DNA of 48,641 bases from an uncultured Bacteroidales bacterium (lineage in GTDB: Bacteria > Bacteroidota > Bacteroidia > Bacteroidales > UBA932). The stretch is taken from NCBI GenBank assembly GCA_946187975.1, contig CAMHTE010000004.1, positions 1 to 48,641 on the forward strand, in the 5' to 3' direction. The number at the start of each line of letters is the position of its first letter. Positions within the stretch are counted from its first letter, which is position 1. Shown one piece after another: positions 16,666-24,002 of this stretch. Below the pieces are notes generated by a model, which was not told the origin of the DNA, ran no database searches, and saw only the letters and a list, made by a program, of their open reading frames with translations. The position numbers were made by a program, and so were the translations under genes.

Positions 16666-17718
16666 TTAATCTATAATCAGAAGGGCGTCGCCGTAGGGGC
16701 CGAAGCGATAGTCGCTTTCGAGAGCGACGCGGTAGGCCTCCATTACATTCTTGAATCCTCCGAAAGCGGCCTCGCACATCAGCATGGTCGATTCCGGCCT
16801 GTGGAAATTGGATACGAATGCATCCGCCACGGCGAAGTCGTACGGGGGGAAGATGAACTTGTTTGTCCACATGTCCGTAGGCTTGACTTCTCCGGAAGTG
16901 GTGACATAGCTTTCGAGAGCCCTGGCAACGGTTACTCCGACGGCAAGGACCTTATGTCCGGCCCTGTGGGCGGCATTAATCTTTTCGGCTGCCTCTTCGG
17001 AAATAATCATGCGTTCTCCGTCCATGCGGTGCTTCGACAGGTCCTCCACGTCCACGCGGCGGAAGTGCCCTATGCCCATGTGTACGGTTATGAAGGTCTT
17101 GTCGATGTCGCTCAGGATCATGCGGTTGAACAGCTCGCGGCTGAAGTGCATGCCGGCGGCGGGGGCAGATACGGCACCCTCGTGGGCGGCAAAGATGGTC
17201 TGGAAATTCTCCACATCGTCCTCGTCGGGGTTTTCCTTCACCCATTCGGGCACTGGAGTACGTCCGAGGCCGAAGAGGGCCTTCTTGAACTCGTCGTACG
17301 GTCCGTCGTAGAGGAAGCGCAGGGTCCTGCCGCGGGAGGTGGTGTTGTCGATAACCTCGGCCACCATGCTCTCGTCTTCACCGAAGTACAGTTTGTTGCC
17401 TATGCGGATCTTGCGGGCCGGCTCAACTATGACGTCCCAGAGCTTCTGCTCGCGGTTGAGTTCCCTCAGAAGGAAAACGGTGATGTCCGCTCCGGTCTTT
17501 TCCTTTTTACCGAGAAGCTTGGCGGGGAAGACCTTGGAATCGTTGAGGACGAAGAGGTCGCCCTTTCCGAAGTACTCTATTATCTCTTTGAAAATCCTGT
17601 GCTCGATCTGCCCGGTTTTCCTGTGAAGCACCATAAGCTTGCACTCATCCCTCCAGCGGGTGGGTGCGGTTGCCATTTTTTCCTGGGGAAGATCGAAGTT
17701 GAATTGTGACAGTTTCAT
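16666..17718 (-). CDS. queA: S-adenosylmethionine:tRNA ribosyltransferase-isomerase
   Basis: 350 aa from the ATG at 17718 (MKLSQFNFDLP, the usual QueA start); a GTG at 17772 overlapping the upstream stop would add 18 unconserved residues. The enzyme transfers the ribosyl part of SAM to preQ1 at the tRNA wobble position and forms epoxyqueuosine. Matching motifs are FVLNDSKVFPAKLLG, EGAVSAPAAGMHFS, FITVHMGIGHFRRV, HRAGHKVLAVG and LPxxTMLMCEAAFGG-like SNFHRPESTMLM. Length is normal. No tgt or other queuosine genes are in the window. Confidence 0.95.
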   Translation of the reverse strand: MKLSQFNFDLPQEKMATAPTRWRDECKLMVLHRKTGQIEHRIFKEIIEYFGKGDLFVLNDSKVFPAKLLGKKEKTGADITVFLLRELNREQKLWDVIVEPARKIRIGNKLYFGEDESMVAEVIDNTTSRGRTLRFLYDGPYDEFKKALFGLGRTPVPEWVKENPDEDDVENFQTIFAAHEGAVSAPAAGMHFSRELFNRMILSDIDKTFITVHMGIGHFRRVDVEDLSKHRMDGERMIISEEAAEKINAAHRAGHKVLAVGVTVARALESYVTTSGEVKPTDMWTNKFIFPPYDFAVADAFVSNFHRPESTMLMCEAAFGGFKNVMEAYRVALESDYRFGPYGDALLIID

Positions 17719-17768
17719 ATCAGCCGAATTGAATACTTTTATTATACGGCGGAAACTGCCCGGAAGTT

Positions 17769-18377
17769 TCACCTGGCCTCGCGAAATACTTCCTGAATCG
17801 AAGGGAAAGTGTTTTTAAGGAAAGGAGGAAGGCTCGATTTGGCCACCCAGGCGGCCTTGCTGATGTCTTCCTCGCGCTGCGGGGTAAGGTCCACGGGGTC
17901 GGTATAGAGCATGTTGTACCACCAGGTATGCTTGAGATGCCAGATCCCGTCGCGCAGGTAGCAGTGGTCGGTTATGCAGATGAGGTCGCCGGCCTCGAGT
18001 TTATCCACTCCGGTTTCTTCCATCACCTCGCGCAGAGCCGTAGTGCGTATGTCCTCGCCGTCCTCCTGATGCCCTTTGGGGAGGTCCCAGAGGCCGTTCC
18101 GTTTAATCAGGAGATAGTCTCCGCGGCGGTTGCTCACCAGCCCTCCGGCGGCGTTCACTTCCTTGAACTCGGCGCAGAGGCGGTGGTAAACCTTGTCGGT
18201 GTTGCGTGCCGGGATATAGAGGCGGCTGAGTTCCTTCGAGGCTTCGAACATCAGCACGAGGGTGTGGATGTCGATCTTCTCGCCGATGTGGAATTCAACG
18301 GCGTTGGGGTCGGCCAGAGCCTGATCCTCGGGCTCGCAGATGATGATGCAGCGTTTCTCGAAATATATCCTGTGCAT
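17769..18377 (-). CDS. NUDIX hydrolase with N-terminal extension
   Basis: 202 aa from ATG 18377; a longer in-frame start would run through the divergent promoter region. Residues 1-75 are an extra domain with no recognised motif (acidic, MHRIYFEKRCIII then EFHIGEKIDIHTLV). The NUDIX fold follows, with AAGGLVSNRRGDYLLIKRNG and a full Nudix box GHQEDGEDIRTTALREVMEETGV. It should hydrolyse a nucleoside diphosphate-linked compound; the substrate is unknown. The GTG/TGA at its 3' end abuts queA, so the two may be co-transcribed. Confidence 0.87.
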   Translation of the reverse strand: MHRIYFEKRCIIICEPEDQALADPNAVEFHIGEKIDIHTLVLMFEASKELSRLYIPARNTDKVYHRLCAEFKEVNAAGGLVSNRRGDYLLIKRNGLWDLPKGHQEDGEDIRTTALREVMEETGVDKLEAGDLICITDHCYLRDGIWHLKHTWWYNMLYTDPVDLTPQREEDISKAAWVAKSSLPPFLKNTFPSIQEVFREAR

Positions 18378-18388
18378 ACAAAAATTGC

Positions 18389-18396
18389 TATCTTTG
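18389..18396 (+). promoter_or_regulatory. -7 box for the SRPBCC gene
   Basis: TATCTTTG matches the Bacteroidota -7 consensus and lies 36 nt before the ATG at 18433. No clear -33 TTTG is seen at the right distance. Confidence 0.6.
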
Positions 18397-18410
18397 CGGT
18401 GGCAAAAGTG

Positions 18411-18418
18411 CAAATTTA
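18411..18418 (-). promoter_or_regulatory. Possible -7 box for the NUDIX gene
   Basis: Minus-strand TAAATTTG lies 33 nt before the NUDIX ATG at 18377. With the plus-strand box at 18389-18396 it would form a face-to-face pair whose transcripts overlap at the 5' ends. Weak evidence from one box. Confidence 0.35.
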
Positions 18419-18432
18419 ACAAAAAACCGTTT

Positions 18433-18876
18433 ATGGCCGCACATTTCGACAGCAAACACGGCACGGTGTCTCGCCCCCGCGAAGAACTCTACATGGCCTT
18501 TACCGACCTCCGCAACTTCGTGAACATGCTTCCCGAAGAACGCAAGCAGGGTGTCACGGCCACCTACGACAGCATAAGCGCTACGGTCCAGGGCTTCACG
18601 ATGGGAGTGAAGGTTACCCGTCGCGAACCTTATTCATATATGGAGCTCCAGGACGACGGCGCGCCCTTCAAGTTCACGGTCGGAATCCATTTCGACGCGG
18701 CGTCCGACCCGTTCAAGACCGACTTCCATATCGAGCTTGACGCCGATCTCAATGTAATGATGAAAATGATGCTCGGGAGCAAGCTGAAGGAGGCTCTCGA
18801 CAAGATAGTTGATTCGCTCGTTGACGTGTCCGAAGGCAGGATGCCCGAAGGATTTCCGGCGGATATGAAGATGTGA
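18433..18876 (+). CDS. SRPBCC-like small protein
   Basis: 147 aa from ATG 18433 (MAAHFDSKHGTVSRPREELYMAF); longer starts upstream would fall inside the promoter. The order of one N-terminal strand, helix FTDLRNFVNMLPEE, antiparallel strands (ISATVQGFTMGVKVTR, YSYMELQDDG), FHIELDADLN and a long C-terminal helix (KLKEALDKIVDSLVD) fits a helix-grip START/SRPBCC fold of the kind found widely in Bacteroidota as uncharacterised single-domain proteins. It presumably binds a small hydrophobic ligand; none is known. Its TGA overlaps the GTG of the RNA methyltransferase (GTGA). Confidence 0.78.
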   Translation: MAAHFDSKHGTVSRPREELYMAFTDLRNFVNMLPEERKQGVTATYDSISATVQGFTMGVKVTRREPYSYMELQDDGAPFKFTVGIHFDAASDPFKTDFHIELDADLNVMMKMMLGSKLKEALDKIVDSLVDVSEGRMPEGFPADMKM

Positions 18877-19964
18877 TTCCGATGGAAGCTAAGGCCGGAA
18901 CAGCCGTACGGCTCAACCCGTTCAAGGGTTGCGACGGGCCGGAGGGGACTCCGGTCCCGTGGAGTCCGTACGGGCGCATTCTCGCTCAGCGGCCTAACTT
19001 TACCCTCGACCCACTTTTCCATGCTGGATGCTACTATGTCCAGGATTCGTCCTCGATGTACGTGGGGCACGTTTTCCGGAAACTGCTAGGCAAGGATATC
19101 ATCGGTCCGCTCCGGGTGCTGGACCTCTGCGCAGCCCCGGGAGGGAAGACTACGGACCTTGCGGCATCTCTCCGCGAAGCGGTGGGCGAGTCCTTCGAAC
19201 TGGTTGCAAATGAGGTCATACGGTCCCGCGCTTCGGTGCTCGCGGATAACGTGGGTGTCTGGGGCGACCCGGCCGTGACGGTGACCAGCGTGGATCCTGC
19301 CGTAATAGGGAAGAGCATGCGCGGATACTTTGACATCATCGTCGCTGACGTCCCCTGCAGCGGGGAAGGAATGTTCGGGAAGGATCCCCGTGCGAGGCAG
19401 GAGTGGAGCCCGCAGGTAGTGGAGCTTTGCGCCGCAAGGCAGAAACGCATACTCGCCGACGTCTGGCCGGCCCTTCGCGAAGGTGGTATCCTCATATATT
19501 CCACCTGTACCTATGAAGATGCCGAGAACGACTCCAATCTGGAATGGGCGGCAGACAAGCTCGGAGGGGAGATATTTGCTCCCGAAAACGAGTTCGCTTC
19601 TTCCGGAGTGCGTATGACCAGGCACGGAAACTTACTGAAGGAAGGCGAGGTGCCGGGGGGCGGACAATGGGTGGGAGCCCTGAAGAAGACTGCCTCCGAG
19701 GAGCCTGACCGCAGGGCGAATATAGCCTCCCTAAGACCTTTTGAGAGCAGAATGCAGATTTTTGATGCTTCGACACCTCGTGTGGAACTGGATTTGCAGC
19801 AAGCTTTGCGCTATCTGCACAGGGACTCGCTTTCCCTGTCCGGAGCGCCGCAGGGGCTGCTGGTGGTCTGCTACCGTTCGCATCCCCTTGGATTTGTAAA
19901 GAACATCGGCTCGAGGTGTAACAATCTCTACCCCAAGAGCCGCCGTATTATTATGGACATATGA
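18873..19964 (+). CDS. NOL1/NOP2/Sun family RNA m5C methyltransferase
   Basis: 363 aa from the GTG at 18873, in a GTGA overlap with the previous stop; an ATG at 18882 is the alternative. SAM-binding motif I is VLDLCAAPGGKTTDL; catalytic-pocket Cys residues are in DVPCSGEGMF (motif IV) and YSTCTYEDAEND (motif VI). It should make 5-methylcytosine in rRNA or tRNA; RsmF/YebU-like enzymes are the nearest type. The part before AVRLNPFKG is only about 10 residues, whereas RsmF-like proteins normally have 30-40 more. A C-terminal PUA-like domain may be present (VVCYRSHPLGFVKN). Confidence 0.9.
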   Translation: MIPMEAKAGTAVRLNPFKGCDGPEGTPVPWSPYGRILAQRPNFTLDPLFHAGCYYVQDSSSMYVGHVFRKLLGKDIIGPLRVLDLCAAPGGKTTDLAASLREAVGESFELVANEVIRSRASVLADNVGVWGDPAVTVTSVDPAVIGKSMRGYFDIIVADVPCSGEGMFGKDPRARQEWSPQVVELCAARQKRILADVWPALREGGILIYSTCTYEDAENDSNLEWAADKLGGEIFAPENEFASSGVRMTRHGNLLKEGEVPGGGQWVGALKKTASEEPDRRANIASLRPFESRMQIFDASTPRVELDLQQALRYLHRDSLSLSGAPQGLLVVCYRSHPLGFVKNIGSRCNNLYPKSRRIIMDI

Positions 19965-20791
19965 AGAGAGTGCTGACCGTCGTGATATTGATGCTTGCCG
20001 CCGTGGTTTCCATGGCGCAGACGGCCGATGCTTTCCGTTCGCAGTGCGAGAGGCAGATGCGTGTGGCCGGGGTGGCCGGTCCGGGAGTGGAGACGGTCCT
20101 GGACAAATGGGCGGCGGCATATCCCGACGATCCCGCCATGCTGGAGGCCCGCTTCAATTATTATCTCGCAAAATCGCAATCCGAGAGAGTCCTGCCGCTT
20201 GTCGGCAAAAAACGTTTCCTGGGAGAAGAACCTCTCTTTACGCTCAGGGACAGCACGGGCGCACCGGTACCTTATTTCCGCGTTCCCGAATACGACGACT
20301 CCCTGTTCCGTATGTCGCAGCAGGCTATCGACAGGGCCATAGCGCTCAAACCGGAGTCCCTGCTTTACCGTTTCGACAGGATATCCGCCCTTACGGCGTA
20401 CGAGAAGGACAGCCCTGACATGGCCGCGACGGCCGTACTGGACCTTATAGATTATAATTCAAAGGAGCATCCATCCTGGGAGTATGAGGGCGTTCGGGCC
20501 AGTGCGGAACAATTCAAGGCCTATATACAACAATATTGCTTCGTCTTCTACCGTACTGGAAGTGCAAACTCCTACGAGGCCTTCCGCATAGTCTCCGAGC
20601 GTATGCTCCGCGACGATCCGCGCAACACCAACTTCCTGGACAATCTGGGTTCTTACTGGCAGGTGGCACGCAGGGACGACCGCAAGGCGGCCAAATACTA
20701 CCGCAAAGCGCTGAAAATAGACCCTGACGACGATGTGGCTAAAAAGAACCTCTCAATTATCGAAAAGAACAAACAATCAAATAAGAAATGA
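19961..20791 (+). CDS. Secreted TPR protein
   Basis: 276 aa. A signal peptide (MKRVLTVVILMLAAVVSMAQ) is followed by helical repeats; the last two resemble canonical TPRs (NFLDNLGSYWQVARRDDRKAAKYYRKALKIDP, split across residues 225-265). It starts in an ATGA overlap with the RNA methyltransferase and stops in another with the M13 peptidase. It is probably periplasmic. The role is unknown; TPR proteins usually scaffold other proteins, and the tight coupling to the M13 lipoprotein makes that a candidate partner. Confidence 0.82.
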   Translation: MKRVLTVVILMLAAVVSMAQTADAFRSQCERQMRVAGVAGPGVETVLDKWAAAYPDDPAMLEARFNYYLAKSQSERVLPLVGKKRFLGEEPLFTLRDSTGAPVPYFRVPEYDDSLFRMSQQAIDRAIALKPESLLYRFDRISALTAYEKDSPDMAATAVLDLIDYNSKEHPSWEYEGVRASAEQFKAYIQQYCFVFYRTGSANSYEAFRIVSERMLRDDPRNTNFLDNLGSYWQVARRDDRKAAKYYRKALKIDPDDDVAKKNLSIIEKNKQSNKK

Positions 20792-22800
20792 AAAAGATTA
20801 TTCTGTTTATGATTCCGCTCATGATGCTGGCGGCCTGCGGTGAACCCCGTGAGAAAGTGCCCGCCATCGATCTTGCCAACCTCGACGAGAGCTATGCTCC
20901 CGGACAGGATTTCTATCTTTACGCCACCCACGGATGGCAGGTTAACAACCCCCTCAAGCCCGAATTCAGCCGCTTCGGTTCGTTCGACAAGCTCCGCGAA
21001 GACAACATCACCCGTCTTAACGACCTCTTTGCGTCCATGACCAGCATGCGCACCAAAAAGGGCTCGGTGGAGCAGAAGATAGTCGACCTCTACAAGCAGG
21101 GACTGGATTCGGTGCGCCTCAATGCCGAGGGTGCCGCTCCCATCCAGAAGTATATTGCTGAAATCCAGGCAATTGCAAGCAAGGAAGAACTCGCCGCGCA
21201 GCTTGCAAAGATGCAGCTCGAGGGCGAAGGCGGATTCTTCGGCGCGTACGTTGAGGCCGACCTCATGGACAGCGACAGCCAGATCCTCTATATGGGCCAG
21301 GGCGGTCTTGGAATAGGCGACCGCGACTACTATGTGAAGGCGGAGAACGCAGCCCTCAAGGAAGGTTACAGAAGTTTCCTCGCCAAGGCTCTCGGTCTCG
21401 CTGGCGTACAGGAGGCACAGAAGGTTGCCGACAACACCGTTGCCGTTGAGGATTACCTCGCAGAGAACTCCTGGACGAGGGAGCAGGAAAGGGACTACGT
21501 CAAGCTCTACAACCCCATGTCCACCGCGCAGATCATCGAGGCTTTCCCCGGCTTCGACTTCGCCGCATACTTTAATGCAGGAGGCCTGCCCGAGCAGGAA
21601 AAGATAATAGTCTGCGAGCCTTCCTTCTTCAAGGCTTTCAGCGACTATGTGGCGTCCGCCGACCTGGAGGTGCTTAAGGATTATCTCCTGGCGCATCTCG
21701 TGAGCGGCAGCTGCGGTGCCCTGAGCGACGACTTCTATGCCGCCAGCTTCGAGTTCTTCTCCCGCCAGATGGCAGGTATCCAGGAGCACAAGCCCCGTTG
21801 GAAGAGGGCCATGTCCGTTCCCAACGGAGTGCTCGGCGAGGCAGTCGGAAAGATGTACGTGGAGCGTTACTTCCCGGCATCTTCCAAGAAGAGGATGATA
21901 AAGCTTGTCTCCCGCCTTCAGGAGGCTCTCGGGGAGCACATAGACGCCCTCGACTGGATGGGTGACAGCACTAAGGTCAAGGCTCACGAAAAGCTCGACA
22001 ACTTCACCGTCAAGATCGGTTATCCCGACAAATGGAAGGATTACAGCACCCTCGAGGTGGATCCCGATAAGAGCTACTACGAGAACCTGCGCGCTGCAAG
22101 CCGCTGGTACGTAGCCGACAACCTTTCCAAGCTCGGCAAGCCTACGGACAAGACCGAGTGGGGCATGACTCCTCAGACCGTGAATGCCTACTACAATCCC
22201 ACCACCAACGAGATCTGCTTCCCCGCAGCCATACTTCAGCCTCCTTTCTTCAATCCCGATGCCGACGATGCGGTGAACTTCGGTGCAATAGGAGTGGTAA
22301 TAGGCCATGAGATGAGCCACGGTTTCGACGACCAGGGACGTCTCTTCGACAAGAACGGCAATATGACCAACTGGTGGACCGATGAGGACGACGCTGCTTT
22401 CCGCGCCAAGGCGGAAGTACTCAAGGAGCAGTTCAACGCTGTTGAAATCCTTCCCGGAATCCATGCTAACGGAGAGTTCACCCTGGGTGAGAACATTGGC
22501 GACCACGGCGGACTCAGCATTGCCTATACCGCGATGGAGAACGCCATCAGGGGCCACAACCCCGGTCTCATCGACGGATTCACCCCCGCCCAGCGTTTCT
22601 ATCTGGCATATGCCACCGTATGGGCCCAGAACATCACCGACGAGGAGAAGGCCCGCCTTACCAACCTCGACCCTCACTCCCTCGCAGAGAACCGCGTGAA
22701 CGTGAGTCTGCGCAATTTCGACACCTTCTTCGAGGCCTTCGGCATCAAGGAGGGCGACGCCATGTTCCGTCCCGAAGAGGAAAGGGTGCATATCTGGTAG
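20788..22800 (+). CDS. pepO: M13 family (neprilysin/PepO-like) zinc metallopeptidase, lipoprotein
   Basis: 670 aa. A lipoprotein signal ends in LMMLAAC (Cys 17). Residues 25-420 are the M13 N-terminal helical domain (DFYLYATHGWQVNNPLKPE, WTREQERDYVKLYNPMS). The peptidase has the zinc site VIGHEMSHGFDDQG (HEMSH at 507-511) and the third ligand in GENIGDHGG (E568, D572), with NxY/NP motif VNAYYNPTTNEICFPAAI and C-terminal FRPEEERVHIW as in the family. It cleaves peptides, likely on the outer or inner membrane surface facing the periplasm. The Gly in ENIGD replaces the usual Ala; the ligands are intact. Confidence 0.95.
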   Translation: MKKIILFMIPLMMLAACGEPREKVPAIDLANLDESYAPGQDFYLYATHGWQVNNPLKPEFSRFGSFDKLREDNITRLNDLFASMTSMRTKKGSVEQKIVDLYKQGLDSVRLNAEGAAPIQKYIAEIQAIASKEELAAQLAKMQLEGEGGFFGAYVEADLMDSDSQILYMGQGGLGIGDRDYYVKAENAALKEGYRSFLAKALGLAGVQEAQKVADNTVAVEDYLAENSWTREQERDYVKLYNPMSTAQIIEAFPGFDFAAYFNAGGLPEQEKIIVCEPSFFKAFSDYVASADLEVLKDYLLAHLVSGSCGALSDDFYAASFEFFSRQMAGIQEHKPRWKRAMSVPNGVLGEAVGKMYVERYFPASSKKRMIKLVSRLQEALGEHIDALDWMGDSTKVKAHEKLDNFTVKIGYPDKWKDYSTLEVDPDKSYYENLRAASRWYVADNLSKLGKPTDKTEWGMTPQTVNAYYNPTTNEICFPAAILQPPFFNPDADDAVNFGAIGVVIGHEMSHGFDDQGRLFDKNGNMTNWWTDEDDAAFRAKAEVLKEQFNAVEILPGIHANGEFTLGENIGDHGGLSIAYTAMENAIRGHNPGLIDGFTPAQRFYLAYATVWAQNITDEEKARLTNLDPHSLAENRVNVSLRNFDTFFEAFGIKEGDAMFRPEEERVHIW

Positions 22801-22801
22801 G

Positions 22802-23962
22802 ATGGGTGCAGGCAGCTTCATAGCTTCCAACCTAAGATTCAAGGGGAAGATGGCCGTCATCCCGACGGCCGTCTCCTTCTTTGCCGTCGTTTTCTCCCTC
22901 ATGGTAGCCGCCGGCTACCGGGGAGAATTCCGCACCCGCCTCTCCCGCATGACGGGCGACATCCAGCTTGCCTCCCCGCATTCCGGAATGGATATGGCAG
23001 GGGAGCCTGTCAGGGTGCGTCCCGAGCTTGTGGAAGGGATTTCTTCCATACGCGGAGTAGCCCGAGTGGAACCCGTGGTGTACCGTGCAGGAATAGTTAG
23101 GAACGGAGAACGGATTCAGGGCGTAATGTTCAAGGGAGTGCCTTCGGAAGGGGGCGTTTCCCTGGGAGCCAGCATCCCCTCCGGACTGGCTAAGACGCTG
23201 GAGCTCGCCCCGGGCGACGATCTTCCCGGTTATTTCGTAGGGGAGAGGCTGGCGGTCCGTAAGTTCAAGGTCACTGACGTTTACGAGGGAATGACGGGCT
23301 CCGGACATCAGATGGTTTTCGTTGGCTTGGACGACCTGCGTCGCGTCAACCTCTGGGACGACGACCAGGCTTCCGCCCTGGAGATTACCCTCGAACCGCG
23401 CTATGCCTCCCGCGAGAAGCAGAAGTCCAAGGCTGTGGAAGTGGCAGGCAGGGCGTACTCCCTTGCGGAGGATGACGACGATCCCGTGGTAGCCGTCGCA
23501 GCCAGCGACCGTTACTACAATCTCTTCGACTGGCTCGACCTGGTGGACATGAACGTGCTGACCATACTTCTGCTGATGATACTGGTCGCCGGGTTCAATA
23601 TGGTCTCCGGCCTTCTGATACTGCTTTTCCGCAACATCTCCACCATCGGTACCCTGAAGGCACTTGGCATGAGCGACAGGGGAGTAGCCGGAGTGTTCCT
23701 CCGCGTGGCTGCAAAGGGGGTGCTCGCCGGAATGCTGGCTGGCAACGTCCTTGCCATAGCGCTCGGCCTACTGCAGGAACACACTCATTTTATCAGTCTC
23801 AACCCCGACAATTATTTCCTCTCCTTCGTGCCGGTGAGCATCGACCTTCCCCAGATACTGGTGGTGGATGCCATCGCCTTCGCGGCCATTATGCTTCTGC
23901 TGGTGCTGCCGTCGCTTTTCATAGCGAGGGTGGATCCGGCGGACACCGTGCGGGTGCGCTGA
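22802..23962 (+). CDS. LolC/LolE-like FtsX-family ABC transporter permease
   Basis: 386 aa. TM1 is at about residues 18-38 (MAVIPTAVSFFAVVFSLMVAA), a large periplasmic domain spans 40-245, and three more TM segments follow at about 250-280, 300-325 and 345-378 (FtsX core with SGLLILLFRNISTIGTLKALG). This order fits LolC/LolE-type lipoprotein-releasing permeases and related MacB-type proteins. The ATPase (LolD) is not adjacent. The start is 1 nt after the M13 stop. A LolC/E role in moving lipoproteins to the outer membrane is the best guess. Confidence 0.85.
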   Translation: MGAGSFIASNLRFKGKMAVIPTAVSFFAVVFSLMVAAGYRGEFRTRLSRMTGDIQLASPHSGMDMAGEPVRVRPELVEGISSIRGVARVEPVVYRAGIVRNGERIQGVMFKGVPSEGGVSLGASIPSGLAKTLELAPGDDLPGYFVGERLAVRKFKVTDVYEGMTGSGHQMVFVGLDDLRRVNLWDDDQASALEITLEPRYASREKQKSKAVEVAGRAYSLAEDDDDPVVAVAASDRYYNLFDWLDLVDMNVLTILLLMILVAGFNMVSGLLILLFRNISTIGTLKALGMSDRGVAGVFLRVAAKGVLAGMLAGNVLAIALGLLQEHTHFISLNPDNYFLSFVPVSIDLPQILVVDAIAFAAIMLLLVLPSLFIARVDPADTVRVR

Positions 23963-23964
23963 CA

Positions 23965-23996
23965 TTTGGGAGACAGATAAAAAAACGGTATCTTTG
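23965..23996 (+). promoter_or_regulatory. Canonical Bacteroidota promoter for the porin gene
   Basis: TTTG (-33, 23965-23968), 20 nt spacer, TATCTTTG (-7, 23989-23996). This is the best -33/-7 pair in the window. The ATG at 24003 is only 6 nt beyond the box. Confidence 0.85.
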
Positions 23997-24002
23997 CATT
24001 TT

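Noticed and set aside
17719-17772. Extended queA start at GTG 17772 that overlaps the NUDIX stop.
   Set aside because: The added residues are not seen in the family; MKLSQFNFDLP at 17718 is the usual QueA start.
20698-22902. Long open frame on the minus strand opposite the TPR and M13 genes (more than 700 codons).
   Set aside because: It is an antisense shadow of GC-rich codon use: the opposite strand has intact family motifs (HEMSH, ENIGD), and the shadow has no recognisable domain or promoter.
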